64,000 nt of DNA, taken from the NCBI GenBank assembly GCA_023414355.1, contig JAEZOB010000049.1, forward strand, positions 13,089 to 77,088, read 5' to 3'. This DNA is from Bacillota bacterium (GTDB lineage Bacteria > Bacillota > Clostridia > Lachnospirales > Lachnospiraceae). The translations under genes and the position numbers were made by a program. Below are positions 17,576 through 25,883 of the stretch, piece after piece; within the stretch, counting starts at the first letter, position 1; each line of letters begins with the position of its first letter. A model generated the notes under the pieces. That model saw only the letters and a list, made by a program, of their open reading frames with translations, was not told the origin of the DNA and did not search any database.

Positions 17576-18346
17576 TTATTTCTTATTCTTATCACTGATG
17601 ATCTTCAATCCCTTCAAGGTCAGGTTCGGATCATATACCTCAATGACATCGGTAGCATCAGAGATTATTTTACCCAATCCGCCGGTTGCGATCACTCTGC
17701 ACTGATCAATCTCTGCTTCCTTCAACATTCTCTTTACGATGTACTCGGTTTGGCCGATGCAACCATATACCAGTCCTGCCTGCATACTGGTGATGGTATC
17801 CTTGGCCAGGATCGTATCCGGCATCGCTATCTCGATCTCAGGAAGCTTGGCTGTCTCAGTCCACAGAGCATTGGCTGATATTCTAAGACCCGGACAGGTA
17901 ACCGCAGCAACCAGAGTACCATCCGCAGTGATCAGATCATACGTAATGGCAGTACCGAAATCAATCACCAGAACCGGTCCGCCGTAGATTTCATAAGCTG
18001 CTACCGCATCTACCACTCTGTCTGCTCCTACTTCCTTGGGATTGGTGGTATTCACTTTAATTCCGGTTTTAGTCCCAATACCTACAACTAAAGGAGTTAT
18101 TCCAAGATACTTTATAATACCGGAGCCGAGAGAATGCATCAGTTTTGGTACCACAGACGCAATTGCCACAGAGGTTATCTCCTTAATTCCGATATTTCTT
18201 GCCTTTAACAGGTCACAAAGCACCAGACCATATTCATCTGAGGTCCGGTCTGTATTGGTAGTAAGGCGAAAGCTCGCCTTCAGATTCGTATCCTCAAAAA
18301 CGCCGAGGGTTATATTGGTATTTCCTACATCTATTACTAATAACAT
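17576..18346 (-). CDS. coaX: Type III pantothenate kinase
   Basis: 256 residues. CoaX phosphorylates pantothenate, the first step of CoA synthesis. The family motifs are present: the phosphate-binding MLLVIDVGNTNITLGVFE at the N-terminus, GADRVVDAVAAY (about residues 105-116), the Asp in VLVIDFGTAITYD, and PGLRISANAL. The Lys-poor N-terminus and its position before dusB are typical of Firmicutes. GGAGG lies before the ATG. It follows a small unknown gene after 36 bp and is probably in the same operon. Confidence 0.95.
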   Translation of the reverse strand: MLLVIDVGNTNITLGVFEDTNLKASFRLTTNTDRTSDEYGLVLCDLLKARNIGIKEITSVAIASVVPKLMHSLGSGIIKYLGITPLVVGIGTKTGIKVNTTNPKEVGADRVVDAVAAYEIYGGPVLVIDFGTAITYDLITADGTLVAAVTCPGLRISANALWTETAKLPEIEIAMPDTILAKDTITSMQAGLVYGCIGQTEYIVKRMLKEAEIDQCRVIATGGLGKIISDATDVIEVYDPNLTLKGLKIISDKNKK

Positions 18347-18382
18347 GATTTTCCTCCTTACAGCAGTACTTGATGCTACGGG

Positions 18383-18733
18383 CTATTCCTCATCCAGAAG
18401 CGCATTCGGATCCTCTCCAAGAAAGAAGACCTTATAATACAGCTCCAAAGCTTCTAAAAGCTCTGCTTTCTCTCTCTGGATCTTCTTTATTTTCAGGACA
18501 CTTCCAATCTCATCATACAGATAATCTGTTTCTTCCGAATCCACACGAAATATCAGAGCACCGTCTTCTTCAAATTCCATTGTCAGAATTCCTCCGACAT
18601 CCTCTGTAAACAGTACGCACATAATCTTGAGTTCCTGCTTAATCTGCTCCGGTAATGCGCGAAATTCCTCATTGATCCAGAATTTCTTCTCATAGGCACT
18701 GCTTGCACATAGTACAACCTTATCCTGCTCCAT
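18383..18733 (-). CDS. Small acidic protein of unknown function upstream of coaX
   Basis: 116 residues from the ATG at 18733 (MEQDKVVLCASSAYEKKFW); an ATG four codons upstream sits directly against its AGGAA and is less likely. Acidic (many Glu/Asp), with a beta-rich centre (GILTMEFEEDGALIFRV) and a helical C-terminus. No membrane segment. It resembles a conserved uncharacterised Lachnospiraceae family that recurs beside coaX; I do not know its function. Its upstream region carries a shortened copy (18764-18804) of the 86-bp repeat found before the DUF4364 gene. Confidence 0.7.
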   Translation of the reverse strand: MEQDKVVLCASSAYEKKFWINEEFRALPEQIKQELKIMCVLFTEDVGGILTMEFEEDGALIFRVDSEETDYLYDEIGSVLKIKKIQREKAELLEALELYYKVFFLGEDPNALLDEE

Positions 18734-18763
18734 ATTTACACCCATTTCCTGTACATTTCATTA

Positions 18764-18804
18764 TATCATGAACAAGAAACATGTTCATGATCTTCACTAC
18801 GCTT
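18764..18804 (-). repeat. Degenerate copy of the 86-bp repeat unit with hairpin
   Basis: On the minus strand: AGCGTAGTGA, then a hairpin ATCATGAACATG / TGTTCATGAT, then TATAATGAAA. These are the two ends of the 86-bp unit at 34194-34450 with about 39 bp of the middle missing. It lies immediately before the small acidic gene and supplies a TATAAT. Confidence 0.6.
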
Positions 18805-18814
18805 ATTCCGTTTA

Positions 18815-19093
18815 TTAAACTATACTGATTATGACAAAGCCCAGAAAGATCACGATAGCTCCCATCATGATAAGAGTCATGCCCATCGATCTTCTTCCGG
18901 GTTCCTTTCTCTGCTTCAGGCCGTTCATTATGTTGATCAATCCTCCCGAGATACACGCCGCCAGAATTGCATAGTGATTATATGGAAATATAAATATCAG
19001 GACAACTGAAACAATGAGGGCAATCCCTGCTGCTGTATTAATGATGTCTATTGTCACGGAAGGCTTCTCAGATTGTCTCTTGGGATCTTTCAT
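18815..19093 (-). CDS. Small membrane protein of unknown function
   Basis: 92 residues with three hydrophobic segments (about 14-36, 40-57 and 70-92) separated by a basic loop (LKQRKEPGRRS), so probably three membrane helices with a positive-inside loop. No named family recognised beyond a general resemblance to small Lachnospiraceae membrane proteins. It starts 16 bp after the argF stop on the same strand and is probably part of the argF transcript. Confidence 0.65.
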   Translation of the reverse strand: MKDPKRQSEKPSVTIDIINTAAGIALIVSVVLIFIFPYNHYAILAACISGGLINIMNGLKQRKEPGRRSMGMTLIMMGAIVIFLGFVIISIV

Positions 19094-19109
19094 GTTATTA
19101 CACCTCGGT

Positions 19110-20048
19110 CTATATATTTCCTATCGTCGCTACCATAACCGCTTTAATGGTATGCATACGGTTCTCTGCTTCGTCAAAAATCACATCCGCAAAACGTTCA
19201 AACACCTCTTCCGTCACTTCTTTTCCTTTTACTGCAGGCAGGCAGTGCAGGAAGATGGTTTTCTCTTTCTTGGTCATAGCGATCAGAGCGTCATTTACTT
19301 GATACGGCTTTAGGAGCGCTACACGCTCTGCCGCGAGGTCTTCTTCGCCCATGGAGCACCATACATCCGTATATACGGCATCCGCACCCTCCATAGCCTC
19401 CAGTGAATCAGAAACGACTATCTTGCTTCCGGATATATCAGAATATTCCTTGCACATGGTAACGAGTGCTTCTTCAGGCCAAAGAGCCTTCGGTGACAGA
19501 ATCGTAAAATCGATTCCCATTTTAGCGGAACCGATCATCAGGCTGTTAGCCATGTTATTACGTCCGTCTCCTACGTATACGAGCTTCAGTCCCTTAAGCT
19601 TACCAAACTGCTCCTTTAAAGTCAAGAAGTCTGCAAGAATTTGCGTCGGGTGATCTATATCCGTCAATCCGTTCCATACAGGAACACCGCTATACTCAGC
19701 AAGCTTTTCCACAGTCTCCTGCTTAAAGCCGCGAAATTCGATTCCATCGAACATCCTTCCAAGCACACGTGCAGTATCCTCCACACTTTCCTTATGTCCA
19801 AGCTGTATATCATTTTTCCCTAAATATTCAGGATAACCACCCTCATCCACACATCCCACAGTAAATGCACAACGTGTTCTTGTTGAGGGCTTCTCAAAGA
19901 TCAAGGCAATGTTCTTGCCCTTCAGGCTGTTACCTGTGATCCCCTGTTTCTTCTTCGCTTTCAAATCTGCTGCCAACGAAAGCAGATAATCGATCTCCTC
20001 TGAAGTAAAATCCTTTAGCGTCAATAAGCTGCGTCCTTTTAAATTCAT
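19110..20048 (-). CDS. argF: Ornithine carbamoyltransferase
   Basis: 312 residues from the ATG at 20048, with GGAGG 5 bases upstream; a longer frame from 20087 is unlikely. The enzyme joins ornithine and carbamoyl phosphate to citrulline in arginine synthesis. Seen: carbamoyl-phosphate motif STRTRCAF (about residues 56-63), HPTQILAD (about 135-142), and FLHCLPAVKGKEV carrying the ornithine-loop Cys. Upstream there is a promoter overlapped by an ARG-box-like palindrome, which suggests repression by ArgR with arginine. The other arginine genes are not in the window. Confidence 0.95.
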   Translation of the reverse strand: MNLKGRSLLTLKDFTSEEIDYLLSLAADLKAKKKQGITGNSLKGKNIALIFEKPSTRTRCAFTVGCVDEGGYPEYLGKNDIQLGHKESVEDTARVLGRMFDGIEFRGFKQETVEKLAEYSGVPVWNGLTDIDHPTQILADFLTLKEQFGKLKGLKLVYVGDGRNNMANSLMIGSAKMGIDFTILSPKALWPEEALVTMCKEYSDISGSKIVVSDSLEAMEGADAVYTDVWCSMGEEDLAAERVALLKPYQVNDALIAMTKKEKTIFLHCLPAVKGKEVTEEVFERFADVIFDEAENRMHTIKAVMVATIGNI

Positions 20049-20445
20049 ATTATCCTCCATTCTGCCGACACTCCGGCGCCTACCCATTTCTTGTTTATGA
20101 TAGGATTAGCTCCATTCATCTAAATGGTATGAATCGTGCTTAATAATACATACCTATTTATATCGCACTGGTATTTATATTTATACTTTTATAATGCGTA
20201 TTTATACATTATTCCAAATTTACTCATTTGTCAAGCAGATAATTCAATATTATTCACCCATGGCAGAATGTATATCTATTCAACAAAAGGAAGAGCAAGA
20301 GATCTCCATATGATATACACCCCGAATAAAGAACAGCCATAAACTTTGAACCGACCCCCAAAGGTCAGAATGAATGATGTATCCGGAAAACTGGGTACAT
20401 ATCAAAATCCAAAGCTTGGGGGTCGGTTTTTATGGCTACCTTGTG
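20049..20445. other. Intergenic region between LtaS-like gene and argF
   Basis: 397 bp. It contains the argF promoter/operator at 20188-20217 and a 13-bp perfect inverted repeat AACCGACCCCCAA (20349-20361) / TTGGGGGTCGGTT (20416-20428) separated by 54 bp, next to the end of the LtaS-like gene. The latter may be its terminator, but the loop is long and the minus-strand tail has few T residues. A 68-codon plus-strand frame here shows no coding character. Confidence 0.5.
20188..20217 (-). promoter_or_regulatory. argF promoter with ArgR-like operator in the spacer
   Basis: Minus-strand TTGGAA (20212-20217) and TATAAA (20188-20193) with an 18-bp spacer. The spacer holds ATGTATAAATACGCAT (20194-20209), a near-palindrome close to the ARG-box pattern TGNATN4ATNCA. 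Further A/T-rich half sites follow downstream. ArgR control is inference. Confidence 0.5.
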
Positions 20446-22290
20446 TTATTCATGTGTAATATAATCTGCTATCATATTCTGTTCGAGAATCTCTTTTGAA
20501 GTCTTCTTCAGTAGAAGTGCCCGGTCGTATTGTTCCTGATACCCGGCTATATCAATCTCTTCTCCGGTTCCGATCCTGATTGCCCGGCTCCCTTCAAAGA
20601 TACCCTCTCGTGATACCAGAAAGAAGATGTCGTTCGTGGCGAAAGAGCCCTCGCCCAAATAAGCTGTAAAAGCCACAAAACCATCCTGTGCATTTGCAAG
20701 ATCCTGCCCTACCGTAAAGGTTTCATCCAGGGTTAATCCCATGATATTCGCAATGGTTGGCATAAAATCTACTTGACCGCCGGTGGTATTGATCGTCGCA
20801 TGGATATTGCTTCCGGGAACATTGATAATCAGAGGAATATTCATCATCTCGTCATAATCGTAGCTCCTGTCCAGGAAAGCATTCATCTGATCCGTGATTT
20901 CCTCCATACCGCAGTTCAAGCCATGATGGTCGCCATATAGAGCAATTACCGTATTCTTATAAAGGCCGTTGGCCTTCAGATCATTGATAAATTGTCCGAT
21001 TGCTTCATCCGTATAGTGTACAGTCTGCAAATAATCTCCGAATTTTGTACCCTTATCCTCTTCCTTCAGCTTCAGAGTAAGGTATTTTTCATCAATAATG
21101 AACGGATGATGATTAGATAAAGTGATAGCGAAAGCGAAATAAGGCTCAGTCTGTCCCTGCAGAATGGGAAGCAGCTGTTTGAACATGTACTTATCCGAGA
21201 TACCCATTCCGATCATTTCATCCTGGTTCAAGTCCTCCAAGCTGTAAAAGTTCTGAAAACCCTGATTCGGATAGGCATTCTCCCTGTTCCAGAATTCTCC
21301 CTTATAACCGTGAATGGCAAATGCAGTATACCCCTTTTCTCTGAGCAGCCAGGGTAATCCCTCATAGGTATTATCCTGATATAAACGATAACTTTCCCCA
21401 TCAATCAACGGATAGATACTATTCATGGAGGAAAACTCTGCATCTGCTGTATTACCCTTACCAACATTTGAAAAGTAGTGATCGAAATACAGAGAATTGC
21501 CTTCCACCAGACGGTTTAAATTCGGAGTCAGCTCCTGACCGTTGTATTCCGCTCCGATCACAAACTGCTGAAGTGCCTCCATCTGAATCACGATGAGGTT
21601 CTTACCCTTTCCGATACCCTGGTACTTAAGTACCTTCGCCGGCTCCGTCGGTGTGGCATCCAACACCTCCAGGATTTCTTCCTTAGGCATATCGCCCGCC
21701 TCCAGGTTATCGGAGATCGTATCGCAGATATCGCTGACATGGCTCGTAAAAAACTCCATACTGTTCACACTTTCAATAGCCGCAGAATGGAACGGGTTAG
21801 CGATCAGTGTAATGATAACTGCTGTAAATAGATATAAAATATACTTAAACTTTCTCCAGGGATAAATTTTAGTTAATATCTCTCTGGTTGCATATTTCTT
21901 GAAGCACATATAAGCAAAGGGTATGTCAAGAAACAGCAAGAAACTGGCCGGAATCAAAGTCGCCAGAAAGCTTTTTGGTACTGCAGCTACACTTTTTGCC
22001 TGCCAAAGCTGTCTGATCGATACCGTCGTATTGTAGTAATTGTAATACATGGTGTCCGCAAACATCAGTAAACTGAGAAGAAAATATACCGTCAGGAATA
22101 TCCCTTTCTTCCCTTTGATCCCGCTTCGTCCGAATAACACAAAGATTACTCCCCATACAATAAGACTCAGTATAATCATAACAATCTCCAACCGATGCAC
22201 CTCGATCAAAGAATAATACACCATCATCTTAAATGCAAATAGAAAAGTAATGAAATAAGGCGAAGCGATAACACTCTTCATTTTTTTCAT
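20446..22290 (-). CDS. LtaS-like phosphoglycerol transferase (sulfatase-fold membrane enzyme)
   Basis: 614 residues from the second ATG (22290), which is better spaced from AGGGGA than the ATG at 22296. Five hydrophobic segments fill the first 170 residues, followed by an extracellular sulfatase-fold domain. The catalytic Thr motif KGNTADAEF, the FAIHGYKGEFWNRE segment and the metal-binding YGDHHGLN motif are present, as in lipoteichoic acid synthases that move glycerol phosphate from phosphatidylglycerol onto a lipid anchor. Whether it makes lipoteichoic acid or another glycerol-phosphate polymer cannot be told. It stands alone with a hairpin-rich upstream region. Confidence 0.9.
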   Translation of the reverse strand: MKKMKSVIASPYFITFLFAFKMMVYYSLIEVHRLEIVMIILSLIVWGVIFVLFGRSGIKGKKGIFLTVYFLLSLLMFADTMYYNYYNTTVSIRQLWQAKSVAAVPKSFLATLIPASFLLFLDIPFAYMCFKKYATREILTKIYPWRKFKYILYLFTAVIITLIANPFHSAAIESVNSMEFFTSHVSDICDTISDNLEAGDMPKEEILEVLDATPTEPAKVLKYQGIGKGKNLIVIQMEALQQFVIGAEYNGQELTPNLNRLVEGNSLYFDHYFSNVGKGNTADAEFSSMNSIYPLIDGESYRLYQDNTYEGLPWLLREKGYTAFAIHGYKGEFWNRENAYPNQGFQNFYSLEDLNQDEMIGMGISDKYMFKQLLPILQGQTEPYFAFAITLSNHHPFIIDEKYLTLKLKEEDKGTKFGDYLQTVHYTDEAIGQFINDLKANGLYKNTVIALYGDHHGLNCGMEEITDQMNAFLDRSYDYDEMMNIPLIINVPGSNIHATINTTGGQVDFMPTIANIMGLTLDETFTVGQDLANAQDGFVAFTAYLGEGSFATNDIFFLVSREGIFEGSRAIRIGTGEEIDIAGYQEQYDRALLLKKTSKEILEQNMIADYITHE

Positions 22291-22465
22291 AACCATTCCC
22301 CTACAAGCAAGAATAACCGGTCAGAACCGGCAAACTTGTCATAAATATAGCGTACCCCGAGGGTACACCCTCCTATATATCTCTCTAAGCTAGCACTATA
22401 ATATATCAACAGGCCTTCTTTATCAAGAACAAAAATCTTAATTTTTTCTTAATAGGGCGATATTA

Positions 22466-22906
22466 CTAATTTCCCTCTCTTGATTTACTGACGATAAGCT
22501 TGACTCCCGATATTGCATGAATCTTAACCCTGGAGCCTTCCTCAATGATACTCCCCTCAAAAGACTTTGCAGACCATTCCTGCCCGTCAACAGTAACTTT
22601 ACCTGTCTTACTGATATTATCTATTTTAGTATTCACGAGACCATCCTTACCGATGACCCCTTCATAATCTGTTTTTGCTTTTCTCGGATTAAAATAGCGT
22701 AGAATCAGAGGTCTCGTAAAATAAAGCAAGGACAGAGACGCTGCCAGAAAAAGAATGAGTTCCAAAACCAGGTTGTCATAAAATAAAGACACGACAAAAG
22801 CCAGTAGTGCTCCGGCTGCAAACCATATAGAGGTTAGATTCAAAGCTATAATTTCAATTAGTATTAAAACTGCCAGAAGCAGCAACCAATAGATCGAATT
22901 GGTCAA
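22466..22906 (-). CDS. NfeD family membrane protein
   Basis: 146 residues with three N-terminal membrane helices (about 4-75) and a small C-terminal OB-fold domain containing the typical GKDGLVNTKI, GKVTVDGQEW and I-EGSRVKI pattern. NfeD proteins work with SPFH/flotillin-type proteins in membrane microdomains; no flotillin gene is adjacent here. The start codon is TTG at 22906, preceded by GGAGG at 7 bases. It appears to be monocistronic. Confidence 0.85.
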   Translation of the reverse strand: MTNSIYWLLLLAVLILIEIIALNLTSIWFAAGALLAFVVSLFYDNLVLELILFLAASLSLLYFTRPLILRYFNPRKAKTDYEGVIGKDGLVNTKIDNISKTGKVTVDGQEWSAKSFEGSIIEEGSRVKIHAISGVKLIVSKSREGN

Positions 22907-23039
22907 CTCAATTCCTCCTTCCTTTGTTTTCTATTATTATTTTAACCATTCATGTACAGGGATACAATAGAACCTGATGTCTTCTAATCATATTTTAATC
23001 TGGATTTCGTATTACCGGACGAATACATTCTTAAATAAT

Positions 23040-23092
23040 AAAATGTCATGTCGCAGAACGGCCTCTTTCCTTTATCCTGCGTCATGACATTA
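23040..23092 (-). terminator. Terminator after DUF4956 gene
   Basis: Imperfect stem AATGTCATG...CATGACATT (about 23042-23092) with TTTTATTATTT in the minus direction, lying after the DUF4956 stop. Confidence 0.6.
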
Positions 23093-23134
23093 CTATTATG
23101 TAATTAATTCTATGGATTATTCACAGGCGAACCC

Positions 23135-23830
23135 TTAGAGTTGCTGGTCTTTTCCTTCCTTCCCTGATAGCGCTATTTGAAGATTTCCGTTCCTGCAGCG
23201 AATTGCATCCAAAAATTCTTTCTCCAAAGCAGAATCCTTCATGACGATATCATAAGTCAATTCGAAAAGCGTACCCATATTACTGGTTCTTACCTTCTGC
23301 ATTTCGGAGAAGCTTGTATATTTTGAAAACACCTCATCAAAGATCCCCTGATAATTCATATCCTCCGGGATAGTAATTCGGAGGCGTTTTTCTTTCTGCT
23401 TCGGAAGGCCGATCCCCGCTTTGCTGACCAGGATGATAACAATACTGATCAGAACAGCTACCACCACCCCCAGGGTCAGGTAACCAAGCCCCACGGCCAG
23501 TCCTGTGGCCATCGTCAGGAATACAAAGGAGATATCCTTTGCATCTCCCGGAATACTACGGAATCTGACAATTGTGAATATTCCTGCCATAGAAAACGCT
23601 CTCGCAAGATTACCTCCGATCAGTAAAATTACTACTCCAACAATCGCAGGAAGGATGATCATACTTAAGGTAAAACTCGCTGAACGCTCCCTTTTGGGTG
23701 TGATAAAGAAATATGCACCGGTGATCACAATACCAATGAGCAGTCCTGCTGCGATACAGAGCAGGAATGACTTAAGGCTGACAGCGATGATCGCTTGTGT
23801 AGAGACATTTTCTAAAATTGAATGAAACAT
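23135..23830 (-). CDS. DUF4956 membrane protein, partner of VTC polymerase
   Basis: 231 residues: about four membrane helices in the first 140 residues with the conserved FSMAGIFTIVRFRSIPGDAKDI loop, then a soluble C-terminal domain. DUF4956 proteins occur almost always beside a VTC-domain polyphosphate polymerase, as here (12 bp gap), and the pair is presumed to form a membrane-bound polyphosphate synthesis or handling unit. The exact role of DUF4956 is not established. AGGAGG precedes the ATG and a terminator follows the gene. Confidence 0.85.
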   Translation of the reverse strand: MFHSILENVSTQAIIAVSLKSFLLCIAAGLLIGIVITGAYFFITPKRERSASFTLSMIILPAIVGVVILLIGGNLARAFSMAGIFTIVRFRSIPGDAKDISFVFLTMATGLAVGLGYLTLGVVVAVLISIVIILVSKAGIGLPKQKEKRLRITIPEDMNYQGIFDEVFSKYTSFSEMQKVRTSNMGTLFELTYDIVMKDSALEKEFLDAIRCRNGNLQIALSGKEGKDQQL

Positions 23831-23842
23831 TTTTGTTTCCTC

Positions 23843-24601
23843 CTATACGCACATTCTATTTCGCCCGGCTGAAAGCAGCGAAAGCTCACCTTGTTGTAAA
23901 GACTGGCGATATTCCTCTCCATATTTCGAAAAATTAACCGGATAAATCCGATATTCGGACAGCATTCCGGTAAACCAATATGGCATTGCATGGTTTGTCT
24001 TTGCCTCCATAATACGGAGTCCTTGCGGAAGTAACAACTCCCCATAATTTCCTTTATCCAGACCCAGCTCATAGCGCCTTGTCCTTATATTGGTATCAAA
24101 GGTAATTCTGAACTCCTCTTTTTCTTTGCCGAACAAAGCTAATCTATCATAGGAAAGATAAAGAGCCGGGGCCAGGTCCGGATACCGCTCTAGTATAAAG
24201 TCAATCTCGCGGAGCACCTGTTCTGTAAAAGGTCTTTTTCCTTCCGCACGTTTCCCCGTCGCTATGTATCTGCAGGCATCCTCCAATTGCATGGAGCAAC
24301 GCCTTTTATTAACATAACCATTGAATTTCTTCTTAATCTCCAGATAAACCTTATCTTTCGGATAAACTGTACCATAGCTTCGAAGCCTTAGTTTTTCCTT
24401 ATAAATCGGCTTTTCAATAGAATGTCTTATCATCTGATGATCCGGTGTATCATAGTAAATATTACAGATTGTATAGAATTCACCACTTCTGCAATATACA
24501 TCAGGGAGCATGTATTCCTCAAGCCGCGCTCTCAGTACCCGGTAATTTTCATCGGTGATGATATATTTTTCTTCCGTTCTGTTAAATACCTCAAGCGCCA
24601 T
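23843..24601 (-). CDS. VTC-domain polyphosphate polymerase
   Basis: 252 residues forming one VTC (CYTH/TTM-like) tunnel domain. Diagnostic residues are seen: EKYIITDENY at the N-terminus, NIYYDTPDH, the basic strand KEKLRLRSYG, EIKKKFNGYVNKRR, YDRLALFGKEKEEFRITFD and a C-terminal EAKTNHAMP. The family makes polyphosphate from nucleotide triphosphate. No SPX domain is present, unlike yeast Vtc4. It lies immediately upstream of the DUF4956 gene and 11 bp downstream of a SPOUT methylase gene, so the three may share a transcript. Confidence 0.88.
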   Translation of the reverse strand: MALEVFNRTEEKYIITDENYRVLRARLEEYMLPDVYCRSGEFYTICNIYYDTPDHQMIRHSIEKPIYKEKLRLRSYGTVYPKDKVYLEIKKKFNGYVNKRRCSMQLEDACRYIATGKRAEGKRPFTEQVLREIDFILERYPDLAPALYLSYDRLALFGKEKEEFRITFDTNIRTRRYELGLDKGNYGELLLPQGLRIMEAKTNHAMPYWFTGMLSEYRIYPVNFSKYGEEYRQSLQQGELSLLSAGRNRMCV

Positions 24602-24612
24602 CGCCTTTGCTC

Positions 24613-25416
24613 CTATTCTGACCTCCGCTGTCTTGCAGCCTCATACATCAGGATTGCTGCCGCTACTGCAGCATTTAGAGATTCCACCTTACCCGCCATA
24701 GGGATTTTGATCAATGCATCAGCTTGCCCTGAAGCCCGCTCTGATAATCCGTTGGCTTCGTTACCGATTAAGAACGCACATTTTTTACAAAAGCTTCCTT
24801 CCGTATCGTAGGGTATTCCTTGAAGATGTGCTGCATATATCGTAATCCCTTGTTCTTTGATTAGCTGAAGCATCTGATAGAAATCCTCTACCTGGCAGAA
24901 CGGGACCCTGTAAATCGAACCCATTGTTGCCCGGATTACCTTGGGATTATAGTAATCTACCGAAGCCGAACTACTGATGATTCCTGTGATCCCTGCTCCC
25001 TCGGCAGTTCGTATCATCGTACCTAGATTACCGGGGTCCCGGATATCCTCCAGTAGTAGCAGACAGGCATTTTCCTTCTTCAATAAATCCTCCGGCTGAT
25101 ACTGTGAGAATCGGACAGTTCCCATAACTCCCTGCGGTGTCTTTGTATCCGATACCTCTTTAAACAAGCCATCTGTAATAATCTCAAAATCCAGACCATC
25201 AAAATATCCGGGGCACTCCTCAAACTTCTCTCGGAAAAAGCTTTCGGAAGCATAAGCCTTCACCAAGAGGCCCAGTTCCTTTGCCTCGTCGAACATTTTG
25301 ATTCCCTCTATCACATAGATCCCCTGCTCCTCGCGCTCTTTTGCCTTCTTTTGTAGCAAAGTCAGATTCTTCATCTGGGGATTACTAAGACTGCTGATGA
25401 CCTGTTTTTGTTTCAT
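24613..25416 (-). CDS. TrmH-family (SPOUT) RNA 2'-O-methyltransferase
   Basis: 267 residues: an N-terminal substrate-binding domain (QVISSLSNPQMKNL...) and a SpoU/TrmH knotted domain with the three motifs LEDIRDPGNLGTMIRTAEGAG (split over residues about 120-140), FLIGNEANGLS and IPMAGKVESLNAAVAAAILMYE. It methylates a ribose in rRNA or tRNA; the target is unknown. It begins after a terminator-like hairpin (25444-25481) and ends 11 bp before the VTC gene. Confidence 0.9.
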   Translation of the reverse strand: MKQKQVISSLSNPQMKNLTLLQKKAKEREEQGIYVIEGIKMFDEAKELGLLVKAYASESFFREKFEECPGYFDGLDFEIITDGLFKEVSDTKTPQGVMGTVRFSQYQPEDLLKKENACLLLLEDIRDPGNLGTMIRTAEGAGITGIISSSASVDYYNPKVIRATMGSIYRVPFCQVEDFYQMLQLIKEQGITIYAAHLQGIPYDTEGSFCKKCAFLIGNEANGLSERASGQADALIKIPMAGKVESLNAAVAAAILMYEAARQRRSE

Positions 25417-25883
25417 ATGTTTCTTTTCCTTTATTATTATAATAAAACCTTCCTGTACTCAATGAGTGCCGGAAGGTTTGGTTTACATGGCTTGCCTTTC
25501 CACTTTTAATATTGTATATCTGCTGAACTATCCTGTCAAACAGTAATTCTTATGTTTCTTAGGACCAGGGTGCTAAAATCATCTTTTGACACCCTATTCT
25601 TCTTAGCAAACAGATAAGGCAGCATTTCATATCTCATTACTTCTTACTTACATAATAAGATCCGTTTCTGTTCTGTCATGACCGACATGACAGTTCTGTG
25701 ATGCTATAACCCCCAGCCTCTTCAGTGCATAGGTTCTTTCGCTGGTAGAATCGATCACCTTTATCTATTTTTTCCAACGTATCATAATAAAAGTATCTCC
25801 GTTACAATGATCAGAAGCAAAAAAGGACTTATATTAGTAAACTAATACAAATCCTTATAATCCGATCATTCGATTATGTCAAT
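25417..25883 (-). other. 467-bp intergenic region with several hairpins
   Basis: No reading frame of note. On the minus strand it starts with the prfA terminator (25827-25862) and then has a hairpin CTGTCATG/CATGACAG (about 25675-25695). A stem GGGTG...CACCC (about 25567-25596) follows, containing GTGTCAAAAGATG, identical to the left end of the palindromic elements at 31745 and 36878. It ends with a stem AACCTTCC/GGAAGGTT (25444-25481) followed by TTTTATTATAAT just before the SPOUT methylase gene. It could hold a decayed palindromic element plus an attenuator, or an uncharacterised small RNA. Confidence 0.4.
25827..25862 (-). terminator. Terminator after prfA
   Basis: Stem AAGGAtTTGTATTAG / CTAATATAAGTCCTT on the minus strand with a short loop, followed by TTTTTTGC. 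Confidence 0.85.

Noticed and set aside
20136..20342. 68-codon plus-strand frame between argF and the LtaS-like gene
   Set aside because: It overlaps the argF promoter, has no ribosome binding site and no protein-like composition.
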